Assembly: GCA_004369045.1 (NCBI GenBank)
Contig: ML213505.1
Coordinates: forward strand, 286,591-350,590
Direction of reading: 5' to 3'
Source: Heliocybe sulcata
Taxonomy: Eukaryota > Basidiomycota > Agaricomycetes > Gloeophyllales > Gloeophyllaceae
Length of the DNA: 64,000 nucleotides
In this document: one piece after another, positions 12,969 to 25,715 of the stretch
Layout: every line of letters starts with the position of its first letter
Position numbering within the stretch: the first letter of the stretch is position 1
Translations under genes and position numbers: made by a program
Notes under the pieces: generated by a model
What the model saw: the letters and a program-made list of their open reading frames with translations, nothing else
What the model was told of the DNA's origin: nothing
Databases searched by the model: none

Positions 12969-15500
12969 CTATGCCGAAACATGCCAGTCGAGGATGTTCT
13001 CCCACTTTCCTGGTAACAACTGAGAGATCTGTTCGACATCCTTGTCTCCACGGCCAGACAAGCACTAGAGAAGAGGACACAGGTTAATATCGAGATTTTT
13101 GCAAGTACTGGAACACATACCACCACGATGTCCTTGTCTTTCGGTAATGTCTTAGCAAGACGCACGGCCTCCCAGATTGCATGCGACGACTCCAGCGCTG
13201 ACATTCATACGACTATTAGTCCCTTGACCACAGCCTGAAGAACCCTGGACTTACCGGGAATGATACCCTCCAGCTGTGTCAACATCCGGAAGCCCCTCAG
13301 TGCTTCCTCGTCAGTTGCCACCACATAGTCCGCCCGACCGGAATCCTTTAACCACGCATGCTCAGGCCCGACACCAGGATAGTCCAGACCCGCGCTGACA
13401 GAGTGCGTCTCAATAATCTGACCCTCCTTCGACTGGAGAATATACGTCCGGACACCGTGAAGGACACCAGGTTGACCCTTGGACAATGTCGCACTGTGCC
13501 GCTCTCCATCAAGACCCTCGCCGCCAGCCTCGACACCAACGAGTCGGACGCTCTCATCGGGAATGAAGTCATAGAACGTCCCAATGGCGTTACTCCCGCC
13601 ACCAACGCAAGCCACAACTGCGTCGGGCAGCTTGCCAGCTACTTCCCGGAGCTGTTCCTTAATCTCCTCCCCAATAACCTTCTGGAAGTCCCTCACGATC
13701 GTCGGGAACGGGTGCGGGCCAATCGCCGATCCGACAAGGTAATGCGTCGTCGTCAGGTTCGTCACCCAGTCCCGCATAGCCTCATTCACCGCGTCCTTGA
13801 GCGTACATGAGCCAGAGTGGACCGGGACGACCTTCGCGCCGAGCATCTGGATACGGAAGACGTTGAGCGCCTGCCGCCGGACGTCCTCGGCACCCATGTA
13901 CACGATGCACTCCATACCGAAGCGCGCGCAGACAGTAGCGGTTGCCACACCATGCTGACCGGCGCCTGTCTCGGCGATGATACGTGTCTTGCCTATCCGT
14001 CTTGCCAAGAGGATTTGGCCGATGGCGTTGTTGATTTTATGTGAACCTGTGTGGTTCCTTCATCATTGTCAGCATCAGTCCTCTCTGACCCGATAATATG
14101 GACCTACAGGTCCTCCCGCTTCAACCAGATCTTCGCACCCCCAGCATGTGCCGTGAGCTTCTCTGCATGGTAGAGATTCGACGGCCTGTTCATATAGCCG
14201 TAGAAGCTCCGGAACTCTTTGATGAACTCCGGATCACTCATCGCGCTCTTGTGCGCCTCCTCCAGCTCCTGAAGGCAATCAAACAATGCCTCAGGCACAT
14301 ACTGCCCACCAAACTGGCCGAAGCGTGCAGGCAGGACTATGGGATCAGACGCGGTATTGGACGGCGATGGACCATCCTTGTTGACGTTCACAGAAGGCGT
14401 CGTTACTTTGCCGGTGATTTGTGTGCCACCAGGAGTACGAGGCTGGCCCTTGAGACTGATCTCCTTACAATATGCCTCAACCTTCGTCGCAATCTCGGAG
14501 GCGGGGGCTTCCTTTATAACGGAGACGAGCCGGGAACCGATGACAACACCTTCGGCACCAGTGTTTGCGACATAGTCGAAATGCTCCCGAGTAGCGACGC
14601 CGAACCCAACGGCAAGCGGGACGTCCGTATACTGCCGCACTCGGGCAATAATATCCGGTAACTCTGTGTTCATTCCAGATTTGGTGGACGATCCTGTTGT
14701 GCCCATCTATGTCGTGCGTTTGAGCAACAACCACTTTGGTCAAGCGGAGAGACCCACTTTTGAGACGACGTAGATGAACGAATCTGCAATCGAGGACAGG
14801 AATCGGATTCGTGGTAAAGACGTTGACGGGGCAATTAAAGGAACATAGGACAGTCTGGTGTCGTTGTTCAGAAGCCTGTTCCACTAAGTTGATTGCGAGA
14901 GACGTACCCTGCAGTTGTACATTTGTCCCTGAAAACCTTGGCTTCTTCAGGCGGCAGGTCGACCATGATGAATCCATTAGCACCAGCCTCCTTGGCGTCG
15001 TGAATGGCCTTTTCCTCATCGTACGCAAGCAAGGGGTTATAGTATCCTTTGATAAAGCTCAATGTTGTGCTATATAGAATACTTGAGTGGGACTTACCCA
15101 TGAGCATTACCGGCACGGTGAGACCCTTGTTCCGCGCTTCTCGCAACATGCCTAGCACAGTAGCATAGTCGGTATCATTTTTCAAAGCAACCTGGGACAA
15201 GAAATGATTTCGGTGTACTAGAGGTGTTACACTTGACTCACAGTATTGGTTTCTTGGATAACAGGTCCATCGGCGATCGGGTCCGAGAATGGTACACCCA
15301 TCTCTATGATGTCCGAGCCGCCCTCCTGCATAGCAAGCATGATGGGTACTGTGTCCTTGACTGTAGGATACCCAGCAGTCACGAAAGTGACCAGGGCTGG
15401 GCTTCCCTGCGCATAGATGTTCAGACAAAGTCAAGGATCAGCAGGGAGACGTGCATACCTCGGCTTTCTTTGCTTCAAACACCCTTTTAAGACCCTCCAT
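12969..15500 (-). CDS. TRP5: Tryptophan synthase, fused alpha-beta subunits
   Basis: This bifunctional enzyme makes the last step of tryptophan synthesis from indole-3-glycerol phosphate and serine. The N-terminal alpha part starts [14 protein letters not shown] at 15,500. It carries [14 protein letters not shown] (the catalytic Glu and Asp) and [13 protein letters not shown] linker of about 40 residues leads to the beta part. There [11 protein letters not shown] is followed by [19 protein letters not shown], formed across an intron near 14,050-14,100. The Lys of HKIN binds pyridoxal phosphate. [13 protein letters not shown] and GGGSNAIG are also intact. It ends [13 protein letters not shown] at 12,969. 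Alpha-then-beta fusion is the normal fungal arrangement; the homologue is called TRP5 in yeast and trp1 in Coprinopsis. It is divergent from the asparaginase gene across 237 bp. Confidence 0.97.
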
Positions 15501-15737
15501 GTTGTCAGATACTTCTAGAGTGGCAGATAGAGGCTGAATCCAATATATTAGAGAAGAGCTATAGGTTTCTCCAGCGATATAAGGAAGAGGGGAGAAGTGG
15601 CCGGGTGTATTTATACAAGTGGATTATTACGCTTGACTCGATGGGCAGATCTTATCGGGGATAGCCACGTGGCATGCTTCATCTAAGCGAGGCGCGTCGC
15701 CCTCGAAGTCGTCCGACCTCTCATCTCAACCACCGCG
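15501..15737. promoter_or_regulatory. Divergent promoter of tryptophan synthase and asparaginase, with TGACTC element
   Basis: These 237 bases separate two amino-acid metabolism genes transcribed away from each other. They contain TGACTC at 15,634-15,639, the core of the Gcn4/Cpc1 general amino-acid control site, and a TATTTATA stretch near 15,608. Co-regulation is inferred from position and motif only. Confidence 0.5.
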
Positions 15738-18278
15738 ATGGAACTCTCGCAGCCATCTGATGAATCAAAAGTACTGATAATATACACAGGAGGGACTATA
15801 GGAATGCTGGTTGGACAGCAAGGCTATGTTCCGGAGCCTTATTTCTTGACCGAGACTCTGCGCACTCAAACGCGCTTCCATGATCCGCTGGAGGATTCGT
15901 TATTCTCGCATTCATCTTCAGTGGAAGGTTTCAGAGAATGGAGCACAAATAGCGGTAGAGCCAGCCCTGTCTCTGGATCGTTTACCCATCGTTCCGCGCC
16001 AGCGTCACCGCCACCCCAGTTACCTGCATCCACATTGCTGGTTCGCTCCTCACGGCCAATCGGGGCTCCGATAGCTTTAAAGCCAGAGGCCCAACATTCT
16101 CAGGCAGCTGTTCATCAGCCTCTATGCAGAAAGGTATCAGATGATATATACGAAGCTCATCTGCCTAGCCTCGTAACACCGCGCACCACCGCCTCGGGTC
16201 AACGTGCTAAGAGGATTCGTTATGCCATACTGGAGGTAAATTGCTTCCGTTATTTGGACTAAGATATCTCATTCTCTGCGGCCATGTCAGTGGCATCCTC
16301 TCTTGGATAGTAGCAACATCGAAATATCAGGTAAGTGCAATTTACAATCGCTCTCCGTAAAGCTCGAGAACTGACTAATTCCTAGGATAGACTGGATCCG
16401 GATAGCCACAGAGATAGAGCTCAACTATAACTCATTTGATGCCTTCGTTGTCCTGCATGGTACCGATACCATGTCATACACCTCGAGCGCCCTCAGCTTC
16501 CTACTGGAAGACTTAGGAAAGACGGTGGTATGCGCCCATGTTCCTTGTTTTGATCAAGTGCGCTGAATCATTGTCCCTGATAGATCCTTTCAGGAGCACA
16601 GATACCTCTGTCTCAGCTGCGAAATGATGCAGTTGACAATCTGCTCGGAGCGTTGGTGATTGCCGGAAATTATATCATACCCGGTCCGTTTCACCTTGCA
16701 GATAGGGGTGCTCTTATGATTTATCAAGGGGCTGTAAAGAATGCTGCTTATACTTCAATCACACGCTTCACCGCGGTAACAGAGTGTCAAAAGTATCCTC
16801 TTACGACTTCAATGCTTTTCACAGCCCTAATTTCCCTGCCCTTGTCAACGGTATGTATATTTCGTTCGCATATATACACCTATCTGATAAAGGGAACAGT
16901 TGGCATCGACATCGTGGTTAACTGGAACGATGTCATCAGGCAAACAAGTCTCCGGCGATTCAGAGCGCACAAAGGTGCTTAATCTGTCTATCTTCACTGT
17001 TGCTCGATCATGACAAGTATTGACATCAGTGATGAGCCCTCACGTCGGTATGTCCCTCAACCTCTTGATGTACTATGTCAGCAATGAGAGCGGCTGTTCG
17101 CACTATAGCGACCCTCCGCCTATTCCCCGGCATCACCGCATCCACTATCCGTGCCTTTCTCGCACCGCCCATCCGCGGCGTCGTTCTTGAAACCTACGGC
17201 GCCGGCAATGCTCCTCAGCGCGCGGACCTGATGTCTGAACTGAAGGAGGCCTGCGATCGCGGCATCATAATTATTGCGATTACCCAGTGCATCAAGGGCA
17301 GCGTTGGTGATGCATATGAGACGGGGAGAACACTGCTGAGAGCGGGGATTGTGCCCGGCGGTGATATGACGCCCGAGGTGAGGCAGTTATTGCGATATAC
17401 AGGCCCTGTGGCGTCTGATTTGAGGCATTGATCACGTTCCTGCAGTGCGCCTTGGCCAAGCTCAGCTATCTGCTGTCGAAGCCAGAGCTATCCGTGTCTG
17501 ATGTTCGAGATCTGGTCATGTCTCCATTACGAGGGGAGATCACGCGCACTCGACCGTCCCCAGCTGCGCCGTCCGCATCCACCGCGGATGCGACGGTCAC
17601 AAACAATCTCGAGAGTATCCAGGGCATCATCTCTCAGATCGTCCACCTGGCCACCGTGGCACCAGGTATTCCCTCCATAACGGTTGCCACACCTTCCTCC
17701 CCTGCTCTAGACGAGGCAAGTCAGAGAGCTACGGCGCCCTGGACATGGACAGCGTCTGAAGCGTCGTCCACAGAAGCGTCACTGCTGCCCTTCCTGATTC
17801 ATCTGGCCGCTGCGAAGAATTCGAAGGAGGGCATTGCATATTGCTTGAAGGCAGCTGATGCTACGGGGCTCGAACAGAGTCTGGCTATGGGGTCTACCGG
17901 CGCTGGGGTGGTGAACTGCCTTGAACTGGGCTCAGGCCGGTCTCCGCTCCATACTGCCGCTGTGAATGGCAGTATGGAGTGCGTGGGCAAGTTGTTGGAG
18001 GCGGGTGCTTTGGTGCATCTACGCGATGCCTTGGGACATACTGCCTTGTATTATGTGCGCCTCTCATACGTACCTTATGATATGAGTTTTACTAACTTAG
18101 TATATAGGCTGCACGCCAAGGTCATGAGGATATCGTCGATATTCTTGTGAAAGCAGGAGCAAACTTGGGCGGCTCCGACATCGAAGGCGGATTTGTCAGT
18201 CTCGCTGTTCAGAAAGCGATGAGGGCGCGAGACGAGCGAGCATCGAGAATCTGGGTCAAAGCTGGGGGTTCCGTGTGA
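15738..18278 (+). CDS. L-asparaginase (type I-like) with C-terminal ankyrin repeats
   Basis: The protein hydrolyses L-asparagine to aspartate and ammonia. Family members resemble bacterial cytosolic asparaginase I and mammalian ASPG, which also carries ankyrin repeats. The first exon has the catalytic-loop motif VLIIYTGGTIGM (first nucleophilic Thr). Later exons supply VVLHGTDTMSYTSSALSFLL (second Thr, with Asp), LSGAQIPLSQLRNDAVDNLL and VLETYGAGNAPQ. The exon after the intron near 17,385-17,445 leads into a linker and at least two ankyrin repeats (SPLHTAAVNGSMECVGKLLE; AARQGHEDIVDILVKAGANL). It stops at 18,276-18,278. There are about eight introns. An insert of about 110 Ser/Pro-rich residues follows the first motif and is longer than in bacterial enzymes. 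No signal peptide is seen, so it is probably cytosolic. Confidence 0.92.
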
Positions 18279-18417
18279 TACCAAGAATATCAAAAGAAAA
18301 GCATGATTATGAATACAGGTAATCAGACGTTCGTCACAGCCACTAGCATGGCGAGGAAATGGCATAGGTTCGAAGCAAGAAAGGTATCCACTAGACTAGC
18401 ACTGTAATATAGCTCGA

Positions 18418-20058
18418 TCATTCGGGGTAAACTAGCTCTCCACTGTTGTCCACCTCTCCGCTGTTCTCCAGGTCTGCATCCTGCTTCTTTTCCTTCAGAG
18501 TTTCCCCCACGGTGTTTAGGAATACGTGTAGTTGGCTTCGTTCGAAGATAAACGGAGCGTTGAGGAAAGCGAGCACTTCTCGGAATTCGGCGCTCTCCTT
18601 GTCCAGGTCGTGTGGTACGTATTTGACCTTCTCGATAAGCTCGTCCGAGTCTTCTGCAGGCTCACTATACAGGCGTAGAGTGAAATTAATAGCTATAAGC
18701 GCCGTGAAGATTGTTAGTACTGCGACAAGTCAATGAGATCAGTCATACCTAGATGTGTCTCCCCGTGCGTATAGATGCACGTAAAGCACGATTCATCGGG
18801 GAGACCTGGCACCGGACTGGGCTCCAGCGAGTGCTTGGTCACCAGTAAATTGGTCAGATCTTCGTAGAAGCGTACAGCGCGAGTTTGCGCAGGCGTGAAT
18901 TCCTGTTTTGCGCCTTTAGTTCGGCCGTTGGGTGCGGATGGGCCGCCGCGTTGGGCGAGGGTCTTAGATCGTTCTATCTCCGCCTTCAGCTCGATTTGCG
19001 ACTCTTTAACTACGATGATATTGTTAGAAGAAGACACGCAAGAGAATGATGGCGTACGCGAGTGCCGCGACTCCGCTAGCTCCTGCTCCCTCTTTTTCAC
19101 CGTTTCCTTCAACCTGGATACTTCCTGTTCAAGATTTCGTTTCTCTTCCTCGACAGCTTCGCGTGTCAGGAAATGCAGCGAAGATGTGTGTCCTGACCGA
19201 GCAAGGGGCTCGACGCGAGCGAGACTGGATGTCAACTCCTGGATTAGTTGTTCCTGGGCTAAAATGATACCGTCAGCCTGAGGCATCAGGTGAGCGTCAA
19301 TCCGCCTCACTTTTCAGTCTCGCCTCATAGTTGGCTCTCTGTTGCTCAGCCAACTCTTCAGCATCGGTGTTTCTAACTTTGTGGACGTCTTCGAGTTGCT
19401 TCCGCAGTGCATCCCTTTCAGCGATCACCTGAGTGAAGATAGCCTGAGTACGGGGCTGCAATGTCTGATATATTCCTTACATCATTCAGCTGCTTCTGCA
19501 ACCTACTGAGCTGTTGAATCGCTTTGTCTGCATCGGATGCTCTAGGGCGTTTGTTGGGAGGCTCAGCGACGGCATCGTCAATCAACGCCATCTGGTCGTC
19601 GTCGGGAGAGGCTCGCCGGGCTGGCGTCTTCTTGGCTGTCTTCCTCGGTGGAGGCCCTTTTCCTTTCCCTTTAGCTGTCACGGCAGTATGCCCGCTCATC
19701 TTCGTCGGCGCAGCCCTCCCTTTTCCCTTGTTGTCCACAACCTGCACACTAGCCTCCGTATCCGATACCTCTATGTGGTCGTCCGTCACTTCCGGAACGT
19801 GAGTCTCTGCCACTTCGCTCTCTTCCCGGACGGCTTTGCGTTTCCCATTGGCAGCGCCTTTGGATGTGGTTCTCGTGTGCGACGGGCCCGCGACAGGTTT
19901 CTGGTTTGATTTTGCGGTGCGTCCGTTCGGCTGTCTCACGCCGGGCGAGTCGCCGTACAATTCTGGATACCATTTAAGAAAACTTCAGCGGTTAAACTGA
20001 GTGCTGTCCGAGGCAGAGACTTCCAGGACATACCTCCGAGCTCGTCGTCCGAGGACAT
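18418..20058 (-). CDS. CSM1: Csm1/Pcs1 family chromosome segregation protein (monopolin subunit)
   Basis: Csm1 (Pcs1 in fission yeast) dimerises through a coiled coil and clamps kinetochore components; in yeast it also anchors rDNA. The short first exon encodes MSSDDELG. The intron GTATGT...ATCCAG then leads to LYGDSPGVRQPNG. About 130 residues of Lys/Pro-rich disorder with several basic patches follow, then a coiled coil (AIQQLSRLQKQLNDV and onward). The C-terminal globular domain includes VRFYEDLTNLLVTKHS, CFTCIYTHGETHLG, NFTLRLYSE and FREVLAFLNAPFIFERSQLH, which fits the Csm1 RWD-like domain. The stop is at 18,418, only 140 bp from the stop of the convergent asparaginase gene. The call rests on the C-terminal domain. 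Confidence 0.82.
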
Positions 20059-22025
20059 GTGTGACAGTGGGTTGTGACGAAGATCGACGCGTCCACCACG
20101 TGAAGAGACGCGTCCCACAAATATCCGTGGGAATAGCCATCATGCGGAGTACAACTTGCAGGGAGCATAGAAGTTCACTAGTCACTCTCGCCTATGAACC
20201 TGGTATAAGGAGCTCAGTATTTGTCACTTGATTCACAGCCATGCTGAGCCGGGCACAAGTGAGGAATATCTTGCTCAGTGAGAGGAACTTGCCACGACAG
20301 CTGATCTTTCCGTTCTCCAGGCTGGGATTGAAAAACCGGCGCGCGAGTAGATGTCTGGCGCCGAATCATGCTGCTGTGGTTCGATGAGGATAATGGAACA
20401 CCTGACGTCTTTTCAGAGGTCGTAGTTCCTAGTAGGCCAAGACACCATTGCAAAGTCTAAGCTGTTGGCAACATTAATTAAAGTGAGAATGCATTTCCTA
20501 TACTAAATAGGCTGATAACGACTCGTGCAGATACTGAAGGTGCCCTGTTGCATGCTCACACTGAAGCCATGACCATGCAAAGAGTCTCGTAAACTGGGGC
20601 CACCGTATCCGGGCGTGCTTACTGAGACGGCCAACGCTAACATCGATGACCGGCCTGCTGTGTGTCCCGAATGACTGTGTTCCTTTGCAGAAAGCTGGAA
20701 ACTCTTTCAGGCACGGAGGTTCAGAAGGTCCAATATCACGTATGAGCATTAGTCCTGCTGAAGCTTATAACACTCACAATACTATAGAGAATGTACCGTA
20801 GTCTGAGACTAGCTGGGACTCTTCTCCAGGACACAGGTATGTTGTTGTCATCGGAGTATTCGCAATTCCGACCGTCGGTCGTCCTCACGTTACAGGGCAT
20901 TGTATGATGTAAAAGCATCACGTATCGGCACCTTCGTGAGGTTCCTCTCCTCCAGCGAAGTCGATCCTTCCTACCTTGAGGCTTGAATCAATTTACGTTA
21001 CACTGCCAGTGTCCTCGTCGTACATCGTCCCTTCCCAAGTCGTTGGAAAGAGCTGACAGGTTCGATCATACTGGGCCAGATAGCCTAGGATAGTCTCGGG
21101 AAATATGGTCTCTGAACTCCGGCAGGATTGATGCTGATTGTTCACGTCTATGTATAGTTCTAAACACGCGCCCTTGCTCCCTGAGACAAGTATTGCCTAG
21201 GACCTGAAGATGGAGAGCCGCCTGGTAGTGTACGGGTGGATTATGCATGGTACGTACACATTACACTGCGCGGACTGACCATGTGATCGTACAGTCAAGG
21301 GACTTTTCAGTGCTCTCCACGGTTTGGAACCGACCCATGGAGTCGCGAGCTTGGTCCGAGTCCCGAAGCGTAAGCTGCGGCAGGGGCACGAATGCCGCGC
21401 AGCATACCGCATGCTCATGCCGTAACGTATCGATTCGCAGTATCTAAGATGGATGCCCAGTCACTGTGCAGCAGCAGGCAGCCTCTGACGGGAAACTGCG
21501 GAGAAACGACGTTGTGATACCGGCATTCGAATTCAACCCGGTTCACCGTGTCGCTGAACAAAACAGTCTTGATGTTTGATAAATTATGAAGAGTATCTTA
21601 ACGTTGTGGATTTGGTGGATTTGTGAGAGACGACGTGGAACGCATCAAGACATACTGGATGATCAGCGAACGTTAATTATGCTGAACATACGAAGAGCTC
21701 CGAGAGAACCGCCACCGAGGGCGTGTTAGTATTTATTTGGCGATGTGGACAGCACTGCAGCTGCCTTCCCGCCATCCGAGGTCGCCGTCTCTGAACGCGC
21801 TCAAGGCTCTTGCTCGTCGTTGTCTTCGACGTCGGACGTGTCACTACAGTAGGTAAGTAGTATCGAAGGCCAATGCATTGCCGTACCCACTTGCATCCCC
21901 TTCCTCACCACTCCCGATGCCTCTCCGTCAGACCCCGATCTCCTGTCCCAACCCCTCCATTTCTCTTGCTGACAAGCCCTTGAACCAAAAAAATCCTGAA
22001 CCACACCTTTTGACCTAAATCGGTG
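20059..22025. other. 2-kb gap between divergent genes
   Basis: The interval separates the divergent CSM1 and KH-protein genes. Frames of 60-80 codons occur on both strands, but none matches a family I recognise or extends by a believable splice. The last 250 bases hold a probable 5' leader of the KH gene, with a CAG/GTAAGT-like donor near 21,850 that may mark a 5' UTR intron. I see nothing else. Confidence 0.4.
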
Positions 22026-23497
22026 ATGCCAGACACCACTGACTCGAACCGCAAGCGTTCCCGCTCGCCCTCGGAGAGCAGCGAACACCCGAAAACCCAC
22101 AAGCGCGCAAACACAGGTGCTGCGTCTACTTCCAATGACTCGACTGGCACCCCCGCACAGGGTTCCTTACCCGCAGCCGCTAATTCGACTCTACCGAATG
22201 ACGTCAAAATGGAAGATGCGCCTCACGCTCTAGACGACGGGACTGCTTCCACTCCCTCACCTACGCGTACATCTGCAACTGGCGACATGAATTCCGTCAA
22301 GAGGGAGGATTCGTCCGCTGATACCAAGCCAGGCTCTGCTGAAGGAAATGGCTCTATTACTGGCGGCCCATCCCCGTCTTCCGGTCAACCTGCATCTCCC
22401 TCCGCTAGTATACACATGCGCTGCCTCATCGTTACCCAGGACGCTTCCATCATCATTGGTAGAGGAGGCTCCCACGTTAACGAGATCCGGGAGAAAAGTG
22501 GTGCACGGGTGATGGTATCGGAGAGTATACCAGGAAATCCGGAGAGAATCTTGAATGTCAGTGGACCGCTTGACGCCGTGTCCAAGGTGTGTGCTCTGAG
22601 AAGCTCAGATGGGCGCATGTAATTAATCTGTGTCTACAGGCGTTCGGTCTAATTGTACGGCGAATAAATGACGAGCCTTTCGACAAGCCTTCCGTCCCCG
22701 GAAGCCGCGCTGTGACTATCAAATTCATGATCGCCAACTCTCGCATGGGCTCCGTCATTGGCAAAGGGGGCTCGAAAATCAAGGAAATTCAGGAAGCCAG
22801 TGGTGCACGTCTAAACGCGAGCGAGGGGATGCTCCCAGGCTCGACGGAGGTACGAGTCATCCCACTAAGCCTGCTTCGATAGCTGACTCATCCGTATCAG
22901 CGAGTCCTGAGTGTCTCCGGAGTTGCAGACGCAATCCACATCGCCACCTACTATATTGGGAATATCCTCATTGAAGCGAACGAACGCATGCCTTCTTCCG
23001 CTTCCCACTCTACATATCGACCGTCAAGCAACGTTCGACGGCCTCCACCACCCGTGGGTGGCTCCTCCTACGTTCCCGGCTATTCCAATCCCTATGCGCA
23101 AGCACCAGCTCCGCCCCAAGGTCCATTACAGACACAGCAGATCTACATCCCGAACGACTTAGTCGGCTGTATCATTGGAAAGGGAGGTAGCAAGATCAAT
23201 GAGATTCGGCACATGAGTGCGAGCCAAATCAAAATCATGGAGCCCGGCGCTGCGGGTGCTGTTGTGAACGGGGCGCCAGCGGCGAGCGAGGGGGAGCGGT
23301 TGGTTGTCATTACTGGACAACCAGCTAACATCCAAATGGCGGTACAGCTACTGTATCATGTGAGTCATTGAGTCATCTCTGTCTTTGCTTTGATTTCTAC
23401 CCGTGCTAACGCGTCTGATGTCTAGCGCTTGGAACAAGAGAAGCAGAAGCAGTTAAGAGCACAGCAGCCAGGGAGCTCTTCCTCTACCAACGCATGA
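22026..23497 (+). CDS. Triple KH-domain RNA-binding protein (PCBP/Hek2/Rnc1 type)
   Basis: This is a poly(C)-binding-type regulator of mRNA fate. The N-terminal 130 residues are Ser/Thr-rich and disordered. Three KH domains follow, each with an intact GxxG loop: SIIIGRGGSHVNEIREKSGA, SVIGKGGSKIKEIQEASGA and GCIIGKGGSKINEIRHMSAS. A Pro/Tyr-rich linker separates the second and third. Four exons are joined by short introns near 22,590-22,640, 22,850-22,900 and 23,360-23,425. The final exon ends in a Gln/Lys-rich tail and stops at 23,495. The three-KH layout fits fission yeast Rnc1 and yeast Hek2/Pbp2. I cannot say which is the true orthologue. Confidence 0.92.
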
Positions 23498-23902
23498 ATA
23501 TTACTGCTGCGTTGTCTGATTACCTTTCTCGTCTTGGGTATGTGTCGTGATGCTATATGTTGCAGTTCAATTCAATTTCCTTGTCGTTTTCTTGGCGCTT
23601 CCTCGTTCGCGTCCATCTTCCCCCCCTTCCCCTCGACCGTCATCCCGCTCCCCCACCCCCACCCCTTCATTTCAAAATGGCTATTTAGTGCTGGGCTCCG
23701 TTGCTCCTCGGGTTGTTAGCAAGTTTGTTTTGTTGCATGCGCGTGTATAGTCGTCGATCATCCAATGCTCTGAAGAAAGTCTGCAAAACATACCTGATCG
23801 AGTAACCGCACGTGGTCCTGAGTGATCGGCGCGTCTGAAAGTGGACCGTCGTTTCTTCTTTATAGTCTTCACCTCACCTCCACACTTTTCACCGTCTTCA
23901 TC
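23498..23902. other. KH-gene 3' UTR and BRX1 promoter
   Basis: About 400 bases between two plus-strand genes. They are pyrimidine-rich near 23,600-23,670 and have a CTTTATAG motif about 40 bp before the BRX1 ATG. No gene was seen. Confidence 0.5.
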
Positions 23903-25031
23903 ATGGCTTCGGTTCTCAAAGCGCAGAAAGCTAATGCTGCAAAATCTGACAAGAAGGGGAAGAGGAAGGCTGAGGATATGGATCTGGATGGAGACGAAGA
24001 GCAGACGCTGCAAGTGCGGCCTAAGAAGAAAAATAAGCAGCGAGTGCTCATGCTGTCTTCGAGAGGAGTGACGCACCGTATGAGACATCTCATGAACGAC
24101 ATTGAAGTTCTTTTACCCCATGTCAAAAAGGGTGCGGTATCAACGTCTTTTCATTGGATGTGGAACTGATTATTTCCAGACGCGAAGCTCGACTCCAAAA
24201 GTCAGCTGCACCTACTCCCCGAGTTGGCGGATCTGAACAATTGCAATAATACACTATACTTTGAAGCGCGGCGTCATGAAGACCTGTATCTTTGGGCAGC
24301 CAAGACGCCGAACGGACCAAGCATCAAGATGCATGTACAAAATGTTCATACGATGGACGAGCTGAAGATGACGGGGAACTGTCTGAAAGGGAGTAGGGGG
24401 ATTGTGAGCTTTGATCAGGCGTTTGATGAGACGGAGTGGGGGAGGTTGACGAAGGAGGTGTTCACACATGTGCGTAGGCGAGAGCGCTGTCCCCATATGC
24501 CTTTGCTCACCTGGTACTGTTCTCGGCCTTGCAGATATTTGGTGTCCCAGCTCAAGCACGGAAAGCAAAACCCTTCATCGACCACGTTCTGACGTTCTCG
24601 ATCGTGGATGGGAAGATTTGGTTCCGTAACTACCAGGTACGCTCAGAATGCGATATCATGCTCCCGTCCGTCTAACTTACCCTCACAGATTATGGAGAAA
24701 GATCCATTACAACCCAACGGACCACCTCAGACATCACTGGTCGAAATCGGCCCTCGTTTCGTCCTTACGCCCATTCGGATATTTGAAGGTGCCTTCTCCG
24801 GTGCCACGGTCTTCTCAAACCCAGGTATGTATCTAGCTTGCATATCAATTCTTTCGCCACGCTGACCTCGCAATAGAATTTGTCTCCCCGTCCGCTGTTC
24901 GTTCTGCGATTAAGCGCGAACGCGGCAATAAGTATGGAATGCGGAAGCAGGCCGAACAAGACAGGAGTGGCAGAAAGGAGCTTCGCCGGCTTGAGGAAGA
25001 CGAACTGGCTGTCTCCAAAGTATTCTCCTAG
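23903..25031 (+). CDS. BRX1: Brx1, Brix-domain ribosome biogenesis factor
   Basis: Brx1 is a nucleolar factor needed for 60S ribosomal subunit assembly, where it binds rRNA together with Ebp2. The N-terminus is Lys-rich and precedes RVLMLSSRGVTHRMRHLMND, the start of the Brix domain. Further exons give LYFEARRHEDLYLWAAKTPN, GNCLKGSRGIVSFDQAFDE and FSIVDGKIWFRNYQI, all typical of Brx1. The C-terminus (RKQAEQDRSGRKELRRLEED) is highly charged and the stop is at 25,029. Introns lie near 24,125-24,180, 24,470-24,535, 24,635-24,690 and 24,825-24,875. The start ATG follows a TCATC leader with no earlier in-frame ATG. Full length for the family. Confidence 0.95.
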
Positions 25032-25715
25032 GCTGCTCGTGGGTTACCGTATATCGTGTGTTATGCTCAAGATTGTCTGCGCCCGTGGCGATTCAGGGTT
25101 ATCCTCGGACCAAGTTCATATTCAACTTCGACATACAGTGCGACTAGGACGAGAAGAGTCATTGTCAGTGGCTGGTATATTGTAAGCTACCCTGACAGCA
25201 GGTCATAATGCTCGGCCGCTGGAACATCAAATATATAGCGAGATGCAGTTTGTGTGGACGAATCTCCGCCGGGACAAACTCGAGGCCTATAAAGGAAATG
25301 ATAGGCAGCTGCCCCTAGTTCTTCTGGCTCCGGAGAACGGTACGGCTTGCGCACGACTGTCTTTATTATACGTTATATCTCGGTAGCGCGGTTGCCCTGC
25401 TGGTCGAAGGCGTTGTTCTCCGCCACTTAGCGATTGCTTAGTCAGCAGCAGGAAGCTCGCTGTTGTGCCCGAAAAGGGCTAACAAGGATCGCTGCACAAA
25501 AGGACGCCCATACCGAGAATGCGACTCTGAAGCATTCCAGGGCGGCTGTACGCGCTCTTCGACGTCTTGTACGTCAGATAATGCGGTCCCCGCTTTGTGT
25601 TACTCTTTTGTTCTAGCTTCGTGTTCCTGCTCTATATAGTTCTAATGATGCAGTCATGGATTGTTCGCCCCCCGTCTCGTCAGTCCGTCTTTCGTTCAAG
25701 GCTGCATAGACTGCC
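25032..25715. other. Intergenic between BRX1 and the arrestin-like gene
   Basis: About 680 bases with no supported gene. A CTATATAG motif near 25,630 lies roughly 80 bp upstream of the next ATG and may be its TATA element. Confidence 0.45.
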
